DNA of 64,000 nucleotides from Bacteroidaceae bacterium (GTDB taxonomy: Bacteria; Bacteroidota; Bacteroidia; Bacteroidales; Bacteroidaceae): assembly GCA_017933995.1 (NCBI GenBank), contig JAGBKI010000055.1:1-64000 (forward strand), read 5' to 3'. Both the position numbers and the translations under genes were made by a program. Position 1 is the first letter of the stretch. Every line of letters starts with the position of its first letter. A model generated the notes under the pieces. The model saw only the letters and a list, made by a program, of their open reading frames with translations. It did no database searches and was not told where the DNA came from. This document shows positions 1-8,971 of this stretch, in pieces.

Positions 1-1
1 G

Positions 2-511
2 AGGCGTGTGCCCTATCCCCGGCGGTCGGTTTTTGAGGGCGAAAAGTTCGTCCGCACCTTCCTCCTGCTGCGCAACAAACTCTACAACGCCTCGATGGTG
101 GTGTTTCGGCGCGATGCCATCCCCGCTGTGGACGAAACCTACCTCTCGTTGCCTCATTGCGGCGACTGGCTCTTCTGGGCCGAAGTGTGCCGACAGGGGC
201 GCGTGGTGCGCGTGCGCGAAAAGCTGAACAGCTTCCGCCAGCACAAGCACAAGGTGTCGGTGCACGCCAAAAAGACCGGGCTAAACAACGTCGAGACCCG
301 CCGCGTCAGGGAGTTCCTGCTGGAGCGCGTCGTGCTCAGTGCGTACGACATGCGGGTGCTGCGCGGCTACCACCGCCGCCACAAAAGCAAGGACAAGTGC
401 CCGGCCAGTGAAGTGCCCGCCCACTTCGCGCAAATCTACCAAGGCACGCTGCTCGACGTGTTCGTCTATGAGTTCGACAAAGTGACGGGTCTCTCCGGCA
501 TAAAGAAGTAA
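2..511 (+). CDS. Glycosyltransferase family 2, C-terminal part (cut by window edge)
   Basis: The reading frame is open to the left edge, so only the last 169 residues are present and the true start lies outside. The piece has the usual tail of a GT-A fold family 2 enzyme: a GDWLFWAEV acidic loop, then a basic stretch with LNSFRQHKHKVS, followed by helices rich in Arg and Leu. Such enzymes transfer a sugar from a nucleotide donor to a lipid-linked or polysaccharide acceptor on the cytoplasmic side. The two O-acylation genes downstream suggest it belongs to a surface-polysaccharide cluster. The family is inferred from the C-terminal pattern only, because the DxD donor site is outside the window. 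Confidence 0.7.
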   Translation, partial: RRVPYPRRSVFEGEKFVRTFLLLRNKLYNASMVVFRRDAIPAVDETYLSLPHCGDWLFWAEVCRQGRVVRVREKLNSFRQHKHKVSVHAKKTGLNNVETRRVREFLLERVVLSAYDMRVLRGYHRRHKSKDKCPASEVPAHFAQIYQGTLLDVFVYEFDKVTGLSGIKK

Positions 512-526
512 GCGCGCCCAGCTATG

Positions 527-624
527 AACATTAAACATTAAACAAGAAACATTAAACATCGGCGCGACACGCCTATCCGCAAGGCCAACGTTTAACCCAA
601 ACTGGTCATTAGGGTTTAATGTTT
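527..624. repeat. Short ATTAAAC repeats, direct and inverted
   Basis: Downstream of the glycosyltransferase stop the word AACATTAAAC occurs three times between 527 and 559. Its inverse GTTTAATGTT lies at 614-623. The two arms could form a weak AT stem with a loop of about 60 bases. No T-run follows, so a terminator function is uncertain. Confidence 0.4.
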
Positions 625-683
625 ACGCTTATTGTCCAACGCAGAGCCGACCGCTCCCCCACCTTTTCATACCCCCGAACACT

Positions 684-2117
684 GTGCTTTTCAATTCCTT
701 CGAGTTCATTCTGTTTCTTCCCGCCGTCTTTCTGCTCTACTGGTTCGTCTTTCGCGAGCGCAGGCAGCAGAACCTTTTTCTTGTCGCCGCCAGCTACCTC
801 TTCTATGGCTGGTGGGACTGGCGTTTCCTGCTGCTGATCGCCTTCACCTCGCTGTGCAGTTTCCTGACGGGCATCGGGATTGAACGGGGACGGCATCGCA
901 AAGCCCTGTGCGCGGCCAACATCTGCGTAAACCTACTTGTACTCGGCGTATTCAAGTACTACAACTTCTTCGCTGGGAGTCTGGGCGACCTGTGGGCGCT
1001 CCTCTTCGGCACACATCCCGACTGGGCCACACTGAACGTGATTCTGCCCGTCGGCATAAGTTTCTACACCTTCCAGGCATTGGGCTACTCCATCGACGTG
1101 TACCGTCGCGACATCCGCGCTTCGCACGACGTGGTGGCGTTCTTCGCTTTCATCAGTTTTTTCCCGCAGTTGGTGGCTGGCCCCATCGAACGCGCCTCAA
1201 ACTTGCTCCCACAATTTTCGCACGCCCGCGCTTTCGACTACGCCAAGGCCGTGGACGGATGCAGGCAGATGCTATGGGGATTCGCCAAGAAGATTATCGT
1301 GGCCGACCAATGTGCCGTCGTTGTGAATCAATATTGGGACAGCTACGCGCAGATGGCCGGGTGGCAGGTTTTCCTGCTGGGCGTGCTCTTCGCGTTCCAA
1401 ATTTACTGCGACTTTTCGGGCTATTCGGACATCGCCATCGGTTGCGCGCGCCTCTTTGGGTTTCGCCTGATGCGCAACTTCCAGACACCGTATTTCGCAC
1501 AAAGCATCCCGGAGTTCTGGCGCCGCTGGCACATTTCGCTGACGGGCTGGTTTCGCGACTACGTGTACTTCCCGCTCGGCGGCAGTCGCTGCTCGAAAGG
1601 GCGCACGGTGCGCAATATCTGCGTCGTATGGGGCATCAGTGGCCTGTGGCACGGGGCGGCCTGGACCTACGTGGCCTGGGGTGTCTACCACGCCCTGCTG
1701 CTCAGCGTCTATAAGCTGCTGGGCGTGAGCACCAAGCCCGCCACCGATGCACCCGCCACCCCGCGCCGTGTCGCCGGCGTGCTGCTACGCACACTGCTGA
1801 CCTTTGTGCTTGTGGTGATGGGCTGGATAATCTTCCGCGCCGGGAGTCTGGAGCAGGCACTCGACATGTGGCGCTGTATCGCGACCCACCTCTTCGCCCA
1901 CAAAGGCACGCTGCACGGCACTGGCAAACTGGGCTGGGCCGCCGCCATGCTGCTCGCCGAGTGGCTACAACGCAACAGGCAGCACGCCCTGGACTTCCCC
2001 GAAGGCTCAAGGCTATTCAGCCACCGCGCCGTGCGCTATCTGGTCTACGCTGCCTTGCTTGCGACCATTGCCGGCACCAGCGGAGAGGTGCAGACGTTCA
2101 TTTACTTTCAGTTCTGA
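684..2117 (+). CDS. MBOAT-family O-acyltransferase (AlgI/DltB-like)
   Basis: A 477-residue integral membrane protein of the AlgI/PatA branch of MBOAT enzymes, which passes an acyl (usually acetyl) group across the inner membrane for modification of exported polysaccharide. The GTG start gives the characteristic N-terminus MLFNSFEFILFLP. Two family landmarks are visible: WRRWHISLTGWFRDY, with its His near residue 283, and GLWHGAAWTYVAWG, whose His near residue 323 is the expected catalytic His. Many hydrophobic segments cover the whole length, matching the usual 450-500 residues. The next gene starts 7 bases after the stop and encodes the typical periplasmic partner. The acyl group and target polymer cannot be read from sequence. 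Confidence 0.92.
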   Translation: MLFNSFEFILFLPAVFLLYWFVFRERRQQNLFLVAASYLFYGWWDWRFLLLIAFTSLCSFLTGIGIERGRHRKALCAANICVNLLVLGVFKYYNFFAGSLGDLWALLFGTHPDWATLNVILPVGISFYTFQALGYSIDVYRRDIRASHDVVAFFAFISFFPQLVAGPIERASNLLPQFSHARAFDYAKAVDGCRQMLWGFAKKIIVADQCAVVVNQYWDSYAQMAGWQVFLLGVLFAFQIYCDFSGYSDIAIGCARLFGFRLMRNFQTPYFAQSIPEFWRRWHISLTGWFRDYVYFPLGGSRCSKGRTVRNICVVWGISGLWHGAAWTYVAWGVYHALLLSVYKLLGVSTKPATDAPATPRRVAGVLLRTLLTFVLVVMGWIIFRAGSLEQALDMWRCIATHLFAHKGTLHGTGKLGWAAAMLLAEWLQRNRQHALDFPEGSRLFSHRAVRYLVYAALLATIAGTSGEVQTFIYFQF

Positions 2118-2123
2118 TCCCCT

Positions 2124-3161
2124 ATGAGGAAATTCCTTTACAAACTCAGCTACACCGTCCTGCCGCTCTGGCTGCTCGCGGTGGGGACTACCGTATATTA
2201 TAACGTGCGTATCCGCCCGAACGAAACGGGCGACCTGGGCGCTTTGGGCAAAGTGCCGTTTGGTCTGTTCTGGGACATGGCCGAACCGCAGGGCGAAAAG
2301 CCCTATCCCGACTTCGCCACGCCCGAATCGCTGCAAGGACAAAGTTTCGACGTGCTGACCGTGGGCGACTCCTTCTCGAACCAAGGCTACCCTGGCTACC
2401 AAACGGGCATCGTCAGCACGGGGCTGAGCCTGGGTAACTACGTCCCCGAAGCGGTGCCGCTGCTCAACCCTTTTCAGAGCGCCTATGACCTGATCGACAG
2501 AGGGGCGGTGGACAGCACCGTGTGCCGCACACTCGTTGTGGAAACGGCCTGTAGGATTTTCCCGAGGCGTGTGCTCGGCATCAACACCGACCCCGAACGC
2601 GGCGAACAACTGAAGTACGTACAGCCAAAAGTGGAACACACCGATGCCTGGGCGCTTCAGGGTGCCCGGACATGGTTTCTGCTGTGGACGGGGCTGGTGA
2701 AGCGTCCCGTGCTGCACGCCACACTCACCGACACCCTGTTTACAGGCCCACGCGGCAACGAGCTGTACATTTATAAGGACGACCTGCTCTATCCAAGCAT
2801 AGCCGAGGACCAAAGGGAAACCATCATCGCCAACATCCGCACCCTGCACAAGAAAGCCGCCGAGGCGGGCATACACCTCTTCGTCCTTGTTGTTCCCGAC
2901 AAATACGAGGTTTATCAAGACCATATAGCGAACAATCCGTTCCCGCCCAAGACACTCTGCAACGACATCGCGCAGCTGGAAGGCGTCAGTGGGTATATAT
3001 TTGTAGGCGACCGCGTGCTGCATCCATTCATCAGCGCGGGCGAGAAGGACGTATACAAGATGAACGACAGCCACTGGTCGCACAAAGCCGCGTGGCCCGT
3101 GGGCAAGCAACTCGGCGAGCGCATCAAGGAAGCCGCACGCGGCGCGGAAACGGTGCGTTAA
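2124..3161 (+). CDS. AlgX/AlgJ-like SGNH-fold acyltransferase partner
   Basis: 345 residues with an N-terminal signal anchor (residues 5-25) and an extracytoplasmic SGNH-like domain. GDSFS at residues 81-85 places the nucleophile Ser at 83. NDSHW near residues 314-318 supplies the Asp/His part of the triad, as in AlgX, AlgJ and related proteins. In those systems the membrane MBOAT hands an acetyl group to this protein, which esterifies the polysaccharide in the periplasm. Its position 7 bases behind the MBOAT gene supports such a pair. An 86-bp repeat array with a hairpin follows its stop and probably ends the transcript. Confidence 0.85.
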   Translation: MRKFLYKLSYTVLPLWLLAVGTTVYYNVRIRPNETGDLGALGKVPFGLFWDMAEPQGEKPYPDFATPESLQGQSFDVLTVGDSFSNQGYPGYQTGIVSTGLSLGNYVPEAVPLLNPFQSAYDLIDRGAVDSTVCRTLVVETACRIFPRRVLGINTDPERGEQLKYVQPKVEHTDAWALQGARTWFLLWTGLVKRPVLHATLTDTLFTGPRGNELYIYKDDLLYPSIAEDQRETIIANIRTLHKKAAEAGIHLFVLVVPDKYEVYQDHIANNPFPPKTLCNDIAQLEGVSGYIFVGDRVLHPFISAGEKDVYKMNDSHWSHKAAWPVGKQLGERIKEAARGAETVR

Positions 3162-3170
3162 GGCGGCGCG

Positions 3171-3395
3171 GAAAAAGCTGCGCTGTTTTTCCCTTTTCTG
3201 TACTCGCCTTGCTGTATCTCTGCTTCGCGAAGATGGGCGGCGGCTCGGCAGAAAAGGGAAAAGCTGCGCTGTTTTTCCCTTTTCTGCACTCGCCTTGCTG
3301 TAACTCTGCTTCGCGAAGATGGGCGGCGGCTCGGCAGAAAAGGGAAAAGCTGCGCTGTTTTTCCCTTTTCTGCACTCGCCTTGCTGTATCTTTGC
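3171..3395 (+). repeat. Array of 86-bp hairpin-plus-promoter repeats (three copies)
   Basis: The phrase AAGCTGCGCTG starts at 3175, 3261 and 3347, an exact 86-bp period. Each unit holds a stem (AGAAAAGGGAAAA pairing with TTTTTCCCTTTTCT around GCTGCGC), then CTCGCCTTGCTG and a -7-like box. The boxes read TATCTCTG, TAACTCTG and, in the last copy at 3387-3394, TATCTTTG. Only the last matches the Bacteroidetes -7 consensus and it faces the radical SAM gene. Reverse-strand reading frames through the array are repeat artefacts. A related array lies at 40124-40440 and a single unit at 43484-43548. Confidence 0.85.
3387..3394 (+). promoter_or_regulatory. -7 box TATCTTTG in last repeat copy
   Basis: Consensus Bacteroidetes -7 element 60 bases ahead of the radical SAM start codon. 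The T-rich right arm of the repeat hairpin lies about 20 bases upstream, where the -33 box would sit. Confidence 0.6.
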
Positions 3396-3453
3396 AGCGG
3401 ATTTGCGCGACGCGGCACGCAAACGCCACGCCGCCGCAGCCACTGCAAACGTT

Positions 3454-4230
3454 ATGACAATCCTCTTCCCCTCGCCCGTGTTTGGCCCCGTGCGCAGCCG
3501 CAGGCTCGGTATTTCGCTGGGCATCAACCTCATGCCGCCCGACGGCAAGCGCTGCACGTTCGACTGCGTATATTGCGAGTGCGGTTTCAACGCCACGCAC
3601 CGCCCCACCGCTCCCCGCCCCACTCGCAGCCAAGTGGCTGAAGTCTTGGAAGCACAACTGGAAAAGATGGCAGCGCAGGGCGAACTGCCCGATGTGCTTA
3701 CCTTCGCGGGCAACGGCGAGCCAACGGCCCACCCGGACTTTCCCGCCATTATCGACGACACGATAGCCCTGCGCAACCGCTACTGCCCAGCGGCCAAAGT
3801 GGCCGTGCTGAGCAATGCCACGCTGTGCCATCGGCCCGACGTGCGCGCCGCCCTGCTCAAGGTGGACGACAATATACAGAAACTCGACACCGTGTCGCCC
3901 GACTACATCCGCGCCATCGACCGTCCCACCGGGCGTTACGACGTGGGGCGCGTGGTGGAGGCGCTCACGGCTTTTGGCGGCCACGTCATTGTGCAGACCA
4001 TGTTTATGGCGGGCACCACGCAAAGCGGCTTCAACGCCGACAACACCGGCGCAGACTACGTGCGCCCTTGGCTCGAGGCTCTACGCACAATACGCCCCGC
4101 GAAAGTGATGATCTACACCATCGACCGCGACACGCCCGATCCCGGCCTGCGCAAAGCCACGCCCGCCACGCTCGACGCCATTGCCGACGAAGTGCGCGCG
4201 GCAGGGATGGAAGTCAGCGTGTCGTACTGA
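3454..4230 (+). CDS. Radical SAM protein
   Basis: 258 residues starting at the ATG that gives MTILFPSPVFGPV. The reading frame is open further upstream, but that part is the repeat array. Cys34, Cys38 and Cys41 form the CxxxCxxC cluster that binds the 4Fe-4S centre and SAM (CTFDCVYC). NGEPTAHPDF near residue 90 is the usual SAM-methionine loop. The layout matches the small COG0731-like radical SAM proteins common in Bacteroidetes, whose substrate is not established. It is driven by the repeat-borne promoter and followed 90 bases later by tilS, so a shared transcript is possible. Family assignment is sure, function is not. Confidence 0.88.
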   Translation: MTILFPSPVFGPVRSRRLGISLGINLMPPDGKRCTFDCVYCECGFNATHRPTAPRPTRSQVAEVLEAQLEKMAAQGELPDVLTFAGNGEPTAHPDFPAIIDDTIALRNRYCPAAKVAVLSNATLCHRPDVRAALLKVDDNIQKLDTVSPDYIRAIDRPTGRYDVGRVVEALTAFGGHVIVQTMFMAGTTQSGFNADNTGADYVRPWLEALRTIRPAKVMIYTIDRDTPDPGLRKATPATLDAIADEVRAAGMEVSVSY

Positions 4231-4320
4231 CGAAGCGCAACCGACTCACCGTCGCCCGGCCAGCCATTCCCCAAATATTCACCCCTACCTCACCGAAAAG
4301 CCACAGCCAGCTCCCGAAGG

Positions 4321-5499
4321 ATGCCTCCCAAGTATATCATCGCCCTAAGCGGCGGCGCCGACAGCGTGTGCCTGCTGCTGAAGATGCGCGAAGCCGAACA
4401 CGACATCGTGGCCGCCCACTGCAACTTCCATCTGCGCGGCAGCGAGAGCGACCGCGACGAGCAGTTCGTGCGCGACCTTTGCAGTCGGCTGGACGTCCCC
4501 CTGCGCGTGCGTCACTTCGACACCGCCGCCGAGGCGCGCCGCAACGGCGAGAGCCTGGAAATGGCCGCACGCCGTCTGCGCTACGCCTGGTTCGAACAGT
4601 TGAGGCAAGAGGAAGGCGCTGTGGCCGTATGCACCGCCCACCATCGGGGCGACCAGGCCGAGACCTTGCTGCTCAATCTGCTGCGAGGGAGCGGCGTAGA
4701 GGGATTGGCGGGCATGGAGATGCGCAGCGGCACCCTGTGGCGACCGCTACTCCACACCTCGCGAGCCGAGATACTTTCCTACCTTGCCGAGCACAGGCAG
4801 GAATACGTCACCGACTCGACAAACGCCGACACAACCCTGCGCCGCAACCACCTGCGCCACAAAGTGCTGCCCCTGCTACGCGAACAGAATCCCGCTGTGG
4901 AGCAAACACTCGCCGCCACAGCCCAGCGGCTGCGCGAGGCGTGCCACTTCTACCGCCTGGGGCTGGAGGCCGAACTCGCCCGCCTGCTCACCGAGGCCGA
5001 CGGCGTTTATTCGCTCTCCGTCAATGCGCTCACCGCCCACCCTGCGCGCCTCACACTCGTTCACGCCGCCCTCGGCGACACATTCCCCACCACGATGCAC
5101 GCGCAGATTGCCGCCCTTGTCGAAGCGCAGCCCGGACGCCACTTCACGCACGGGCCATGGCTCGTGTGCCGCGCCCGCACCGCCCTCGAATGGGGGCGCA
5201 CCGACGTGCCGCTACCCCTGAGCGGTGAAGCCACCATAGATGCAGACCGTCTCAAGGGCCCGCTGCGCCTGCGTCCACTACAGCCAGGAGAGCGATTCAG
5301 TCCTTACGGCCTAAGCGGTACCAAACTCGTGAGCGATTACCTGGCCGACCGCCACGTCTCCCTCCTTCGCCGTCGCAAGCTACGCGCTGTGGCCGACGAC
5401 GACGGCCTTGTCTGGCTGCCCGGGCACACCGTTGCGAACCGCGTGGCCGTCACACCGAAAACCCGTCACACCATCACGCTCAATGCCGAAACATTATGA
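4321..5499 (+). CDS. tilS: tRNA(Ile)-lysidine synthase
   Basis: 392-residue ATP-dependent enzyme that converts cytidine 34 of the CAU-anticodon tRNA-Ile to lysidine, so that it reads AUA. The PP-loop SGGADS lies at residues 10-15. HCNFHLRGSESDRDE and TAHHRGDQAETLLLNLLRGSG are family hallmarks, and the C-terminal third carries the TilS substrate-binding domain (LRPLQPGERFSPYG). The chosen ATG leaves a very short N-terminus before the PP-loop, which is normal for the family. Its stop overlaps the next start (ATGA), implying translational coupling to the small lipoprotein. Confidence 0.95.
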   Translation: MPPKYIIALSGGADSVCLLLKMREAEHDIVAAHCNFHLRGSESDRDEQFVRDLCSRLDVPLRVRHFDTAAEARRNGESLEMAARRLRYAWFEQLRQEEGAVAVCTAHHRGDQAETLLLNLLRGSGVEGLAGMEMRSGTLWRPLLHTSRAEILSYLAEHRQEYVTDSTNADTTLRRNHLRHKVLPLLREQNPAVEQTLAATAQRLREACHFYRLGLEAELARLLTEADGVYSLSVNALTAHPARLTLVHAALGDTFPTTMHAQIAALVEAQPGRHFTHGPWLVCRARTALEWGRTDVPLPLSGEATIDADRLKGPLRLRPLQPGERFSPYGLSGTKLVSDYLADRHVSLLRRRKLRAVADDDGLVWLPGHTVANRVAVTPKTRHTITLNAETL

Positions 5500-5867
5500 A
5501 AGCACCACGTTTCGTTTCCCTTTGCCTTATCCCCACACTTGCCCTGCTCGCAGCCTGCGCAGGCGATGACCGTAGCGGCGAGCAACCGTTCAAGCCCACG
5601 GTAATTACGTTCGACACCTATGTGCAGACAGGCGACAGCATACTGCTCACAGGCCAAGTCGCTGCCACGCCCAATAGTGCTGTCACTGCGTGCGGCTTCG
5701 TCTACTGGAACGACACGCTAAAGGCCAACAAGCGCGCCAACGAAACCACTGAAATCTTCCAGGCCCACACCGACAGCCTCGGCGAAGGCACCTACTCTTT
5801 CGCCGCCTATGCCACGAACGGCATGGGCACTTCCTACGGCGACACGCTCACTTTCGAGAAACATTGA
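5496..5867 (+). CDS. Small lipoprotein with one Fn3-like repeat domain
   Basis: 123 residues with a lipoprotein signal (hydrophobic core LCLIPTLALLAA and Cys at about 21 in LLAACAG). The mature part resembles one of the beta-sandwich repeats seen in Bacteroidetes surface lipoproteins: CGFVYWND in the middle and YSFAAYATNGMGTSYGDTLTF at the end. A single domain of this size is probably a small surface or periplasmic binding module. It overlaps tilS by 4 bases although the functions look unrelated. No specific function can be assigned. Confidence 0.7.
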   Translation: MKAPRFVSLCLIPTLALLAACAGDDRSGEQPFKPTVITFDTYVQTGDSILLTGQVAATPNSAVTACGFVYWNDTLKANKRANETTEIFQAHTDSLGEGTYSFAAYATNGMGTSYGDTLTFEKH

Positions 5868-5925
5868 ACCGCCCGCTGCGTTAATCGCGCGGGGGGCTAT
5901 TATATATACGGTATAGCCACAAAAA

Positions 5926-5959
5926 GGCCGCCGTGCCAAGAAAAAGGCGCGGCGGTTTC
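5926..5959 (+). terminator. Hairpin terminator before the thiamine operon
   Basis: GGCCGCCGTGCC (5926-5937) pairs with GGCGCGGCGGTT around an A-rich loop and is followed by TTTC. A second small stem, GGCTAT/ATAGCC at 5895-5918, with an all-AT loop, lies just upstream. Confidence 0.65.
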
Positions 5960-5987
5960 TATATACGCCCGCTTTGCCGTACCTTTG
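5956..5987 (+). promoter_or_regulatory. Promoter of the thiamine uptake operon
   Basis: TTTC at 5956-5959, a 20-base spacer and TACCTTTG at 5980-5987 match the Bacteroidetes promoter. Transcription would start near 5993, exactly at the 5' strand of the riboswitch P1 stem. Confidence 0.75.
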
Positions 5988-5991
5988 CCCG

Positions 5992-6076
5992 CAATTAAAG
6001 GGGTGCCCCACCGTCTTAGGGCTGAGATTATACCCTTAGAAACTGATCCGGACAATTCCGGCGTAGTGATTTAATT
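5992..6076 (+). promoter_or_regulatory. TPP riboswitch (THI element)
   Basis: The conserved core is intact: GGGGTGCC, then GGGCTGAGATTATACCC, then AACTGATCCGGACAATTCCGGCGTAG. The P1 stem is formed by AATTAAA (5992-5998) and TTTAATT (6070-6076). P1 closes 13 bases before the receptor ATG and no separate terminator hairpin is seen, so ligand binding most likely blocks translation initiation (inference). All three downstream genes fit thiamine acquisition, which supports the ligand call. Confidence 0.95.
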
Positions 6077-6089
6077 GTTCCCAACCACC

Positions 6090-8324
6090 ATGAGTACCAC
6101 TCATCTGGCGGGCTGCATTGCCAGCCTCGCCTTGTGCCTGCCCTTAGGCACGCTCGCCCAGCAGGCTGCGGGCGACACCATTCCCGCCGTCACCCTCGGC
6201 GAGGCGCAAGTCGTTTCCACCCGTGCCACAAGCAACACGCCCGTGGCCTTCACCAACCTGAAAAAGGCCGACATCGCCCGCCTCAACTACGGCCAGGACC
6301 TGCCTTTCATCCTCAGCCTCACGCCCGGCGTCGTGACCACCAGCGACGCGGGCAACGGCTTCGGCTACACCAGCCTCCGCGTGCGCGGCACCGACGGCAC
6401 GCGCATCAACATCACCAACAACGGCATCCCGCTCAACGACGCCGAGAGCCACACGCTCTACTTCGTCGACCTGCCCGACTTCGCCTCGTCCGTCGAGGAC
6501 ATACAGGTGCAGCGCGGCGCGGGTACCAGCACCAACGGCGCGGCGGCCTTCGGCGCCAGCATCAACATGCGCACCGACAACTTCGCGCGCCAGCCTTTTG
6601 CCGAGTTCTGCGCGTCCTACGGTTCCTACAACTCGCAGAAGGAGACGCTCCGTTTCGGCACCGGCCTGCTCGGCGGCCACTGGACACTCGACGGACGCCT
6701 CTCCCACATCGGCAGCGACGGCTACCGCGACCGCGCCAGCGCCTCCCTCGACGGCTACTACGCCCAGTTGGGCTACGTCGGCAAGAGCACGCTGCTGCGC
6801 CTCCTCACCTTCGGCGGCAAGGAGACCACCTACCACGCTTGGGACGGCATCAGCCGCGAGGAACTCACCACGCGCCGCCGCTACAACCCCAACGGCGAAA
6901 TCAGGGACGCCGACGGCAACGTCACGGGCTTCTACCGCGACCAGAACGACGTCTTCCGCCAGAACCACTACCAGCTGCTGCTCACGCAAATCCTCTCCCC
7001 GCGCTTCACGCTCAACGCCGCCGCCCACTACACCTACGGCAAAGGCTGGTACGAGGAGTACAAGAACGACCGCAAGTTCGCCGACTACGCCTTGCAGCCC
7101 TACGACCTCGACGGCGTGACGGTGAAACGCTCCGACCTGGTGCGCCGCAAGTACAACCGTGGCAACTTCGGCGGCGGCACTTTCTCGCTCAACTACCGCC
7201 GGGCCGACCTCAAGGCGAGCGTAGGCGGTGCGTTCAACTACTTTGACAACGACCATTACGGCGAGGTGCTTTGGGTGAAGAACTACCTCGGCGACCTGCG
7301 CCCCACCAGCCCCTACTATTTCAACACCGGGCGTAAGAACGACGCCAACCTCTACGCCCGCACCGAGGGCGAAATTCTGCCGCGCCTCAACGCCTACGCC
7401 GACTTGCAGTGGCGCCACATCCACTACGTCATCACCGGCACCAACGACGACGCCGCCAACGTGATGAACATCCACGAGACGTTCGACTTCTTCAACCCCA
7501 AGTTCGGCTTCAGTTACAAGGCGCACGAGGGCGGCACGGTCTACGCCTCAATGTCCACCGCCCACAAGGAACCCTCGCGCAACAACTACACCGACGGCTT
7601 CCTGCCCGGCAACCCCACGCCCAAGGCCGAACGGCTGTTCGACTACGAACTTGGCTACCGCTACCAAAGCCCCAGGTTCACCGCCGCCGCCAACCTCTAT
7701 TATATGGACTACCGCGACCAACTGGTGAACACGGGTAAAATCAACGACATCGGCGAGCCGCTGGTCGAGAACGTCGACAAGAGCTACCGCATGGGACTTG
7801 AGGTTGAGGCCGCCTGGCAGGTGTGCAACCTGCTGCGCTGGGACTTCAACGCCGCGTGGAGCAAGAACCGCATCAAGGACTACACCGCCTACCTCTACGA
7901 CGCTAACGGCACGTGGGCAACCACCGACCCCATTCACATCGGCACCACGCCAATCGCGCTCAGCCCCTCGCTCGTGCTCAACAACATCTTCACGCTCACT
8001 TGGAAGGGCTTGACGGCTTCGCTTCAGTCGCAATACGTCAGCCGCCAGTACCTTGACAACCTCGGCACGCGCCAAAGTTCGCTCGACGACTACTTTGTCA
8101 GCCATCTCAACGTGAACTACGACATCCCCGTGCGCGGCCTGAAACGCCTCACCGTGGGCGCAACGGTCTACAACCTTTTCAACGCCAAGTACGAGACCAA
8201 CGGCTACGCGCAGACCACCTACACCGCCGACCCTGCAACCGGTGCTGTGACCTTCCACCACGACCCGCGCTTCTACCCCATGGCGGGCGCGAACTTCCTG
8301 CTCCACACGACGGTGAGGTTTTAG
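6090..8324 (+). CDS. TonB-dependent outer-membrane receptor, thiamine uptake
   Basis: 744 residues from the ATG at 6090. A TTG further up lies inside the riboswitch stem and is rejected. A signal peptide ends near LAQQAAG, followed by a plug domain (about residues 25-160, with LRVRGTDGTRINITNNGIPLNDAESH and VEDIQVQRGAGTSTNGAAAFG) and a beta-barrel that ends in FLLHTTVRF with terminal Phe. TonB-dependent receptors import ligands too scarce for porins. The TPP riboswitch, PnuT-like permease and thiamine pyrophosphokinase make thiamine the probable ligand. This order matches the OMP-PnuT-kinase set known in Bacteroides. The substrate is inferred from context, not from the protein. Confidence 0.92.
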   Translation: MSTTHLAGCIASLALCLPLGTLAQQAAGDTIPAVTLGEAQVVSTRATSNTPVAFTNLKKADIARLNYGQDLPFILSLTPGVVTTSDAGNGFGYTSLRVRGTDGTRINITNNGIPLNDAESHTLYFVDLPDFASSVEDIQVQRGAGTSTNGAAAFGASINMRTDNFARQPFAEFCASYGSYNSQKETLRFGTGLLGGHWTLDGRLSHIGSDGYRDRASASLDGYYAQLGYVGKSTLLRLLTFGGKETTYHAWDGISREELTTRRRYNPNGEIRDADGNVTGFYRDQNDVFRQNHYQLLLTQILSPRFTLNAAAHYTYGKGWYEEYKNDRKFADYALQPYDLDGVTVKRSDLVRRKYNRGNFGGGTFSLNYRRADLKASVGGAFNYFDNDHYGEVLWVKNYLGDLRPTSPYYFNTGRKNDANLYARTEGEILPRLNAYADLQWRHIHYVITGTNDDAANVMNIHETFDFFNPKFGFSYKAHEGGTVYASMSTAHKEPSRNNYTDGFLPGNPTPKAERLFDYELGYRYQSPRFTAAANLYYMDYRDQLVNTGKINDIGEPLVENVDKSYRMGLEVEAAWQVCNLLRWDFNAAWSKNRIKDYTAYLYDANGTWATTDPIHIGTTPIALSPSLVLNNIFTLTWKGLTASLQSQYVSRQYLDNLGTRQSSLDDYFVSHLNVNYDIPVRGLKRLTVGATVYNLFNAKYETNGYAQTTYTADPATGAVTFHHDPRFYPMAGANFLLHTTVRF

Positions 8325-8353
8325 AAGTTTTTAGAGTTCTTAGATTTTATAGA

Positions 8354-8971
8354 ATGCAAAACCTCCTTGACTTCCTGGCCGCGCACAACCTCAGTCTGCT
8401 CGACCTCGGCGGCACGTTCGTCGGCCTGTTCTACATCTACTACCAGTTCCGCGTGAGTTGGAAACTGTGGGTGGCCTCGTTCGTGATGTCGCTCTTCTAC
8501 ATTACGCTCAATTTGCAAGGCCACCTCTACGCCCTGGCCGGCATCTACGTCTACTATTGCGCCGCCGCCGTCTACGGGCTGTGGCAGTGGCGCGGCGCGA
8601 AAGGCGGTGCGAAGTCCGAGGAGACGCAGGCCGAGCAGCCCGTGCGCCACCTGCCCCTGCGCCTGCTGCCGTGGGTGCTGGCCGCCATTGGCACGCTCAC
8701 GCTCCTGCTGGCCGCCGTGCTCCACCTGTTGCGCGAAGACCAGACGCTCTGGGCCGACGCTTTCACCTCAGCCACCAGCATCGTGGCCATGTGGCTCTTG
8801 GCCAAGAAGTACGCCGAGCACTGGATGTTCTGGATCGTGGTCGACGGCATCAACTGCGCGCTCTACGCCTACCTTGGCCCAGCCTACCTCTTCTCGTCGG
8901 CACTCTTCGGCTTCTACGCCCTGACCTGCATCTTCGGCTATTGGTACTGGCTCAAACAGATGAAGCCATGA
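8354..8971 (+). CDS. pnuT: PnuT-like inner-membrane thiamine transporter (PnuC family)
   Basis: 205 residues, about seven membrane segments. PnuC-family marks are present: FYIYYQF in the first third, YGLWQW in the middle and WMFWIVVDG near residue 158. PnuC proteins carry vitamin precursors by facilitated diffusion and rely on intracellular phosphorylation to trap the substrate. The next gene, overlapping by 4 bases (ATGA), encodes the kinase that would trap thiamine as TPP. Assignment to thiamine rather than nicotinamide riboside rests on the riboswitch and the kinase. Confidence 0.9.
   Translation: MQNLLDFLAAHNLSLLDLGGTFVGLFYIYYQFRVSWKLWVASFVMSLFYITLNLQGHLYALAGIYVYYCAAAVYGLWQWRGAKGGAKSEETQAEQPVRHLPLRLLPWVLAAIGTLTLLLAAVLHLLREDQTLWADAFTSATSIVAMWLLAKKYAEHWMFWIVVDGINCALYAYLGPAYLFSSALFGFYALTCIFGYWYWLKQMKP

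Noticed and set aside
2013..3776. Long minus-strand reading frame of 587 codons across genes and the first repeat array
   Set aside because: It is antisense to three well-supported genes and its middle is translated repeat (QKREKQRS units). GC-rich DNA often gives long antisense frames.
3825..5228. 467-codon plus-strand frame across the radical SAM gene and tilS
   Set aside because: Arg/His/Pro-rich frame shift of two recognised genes; no start context or homology.
6075..6089. TTG start for the TonB receptor
   Set aside because: It lies within the 3' strand of the riboswitch P1 stem; the ATG at 6090 gives a good signal peptide.
6144..7526. 460-codon minus-strand frame inside the TonB receptor
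   Set aside because: Composition is Val/Glu/Ala-rich from reading GC-rich receptor codons backwards; no domain pattern.
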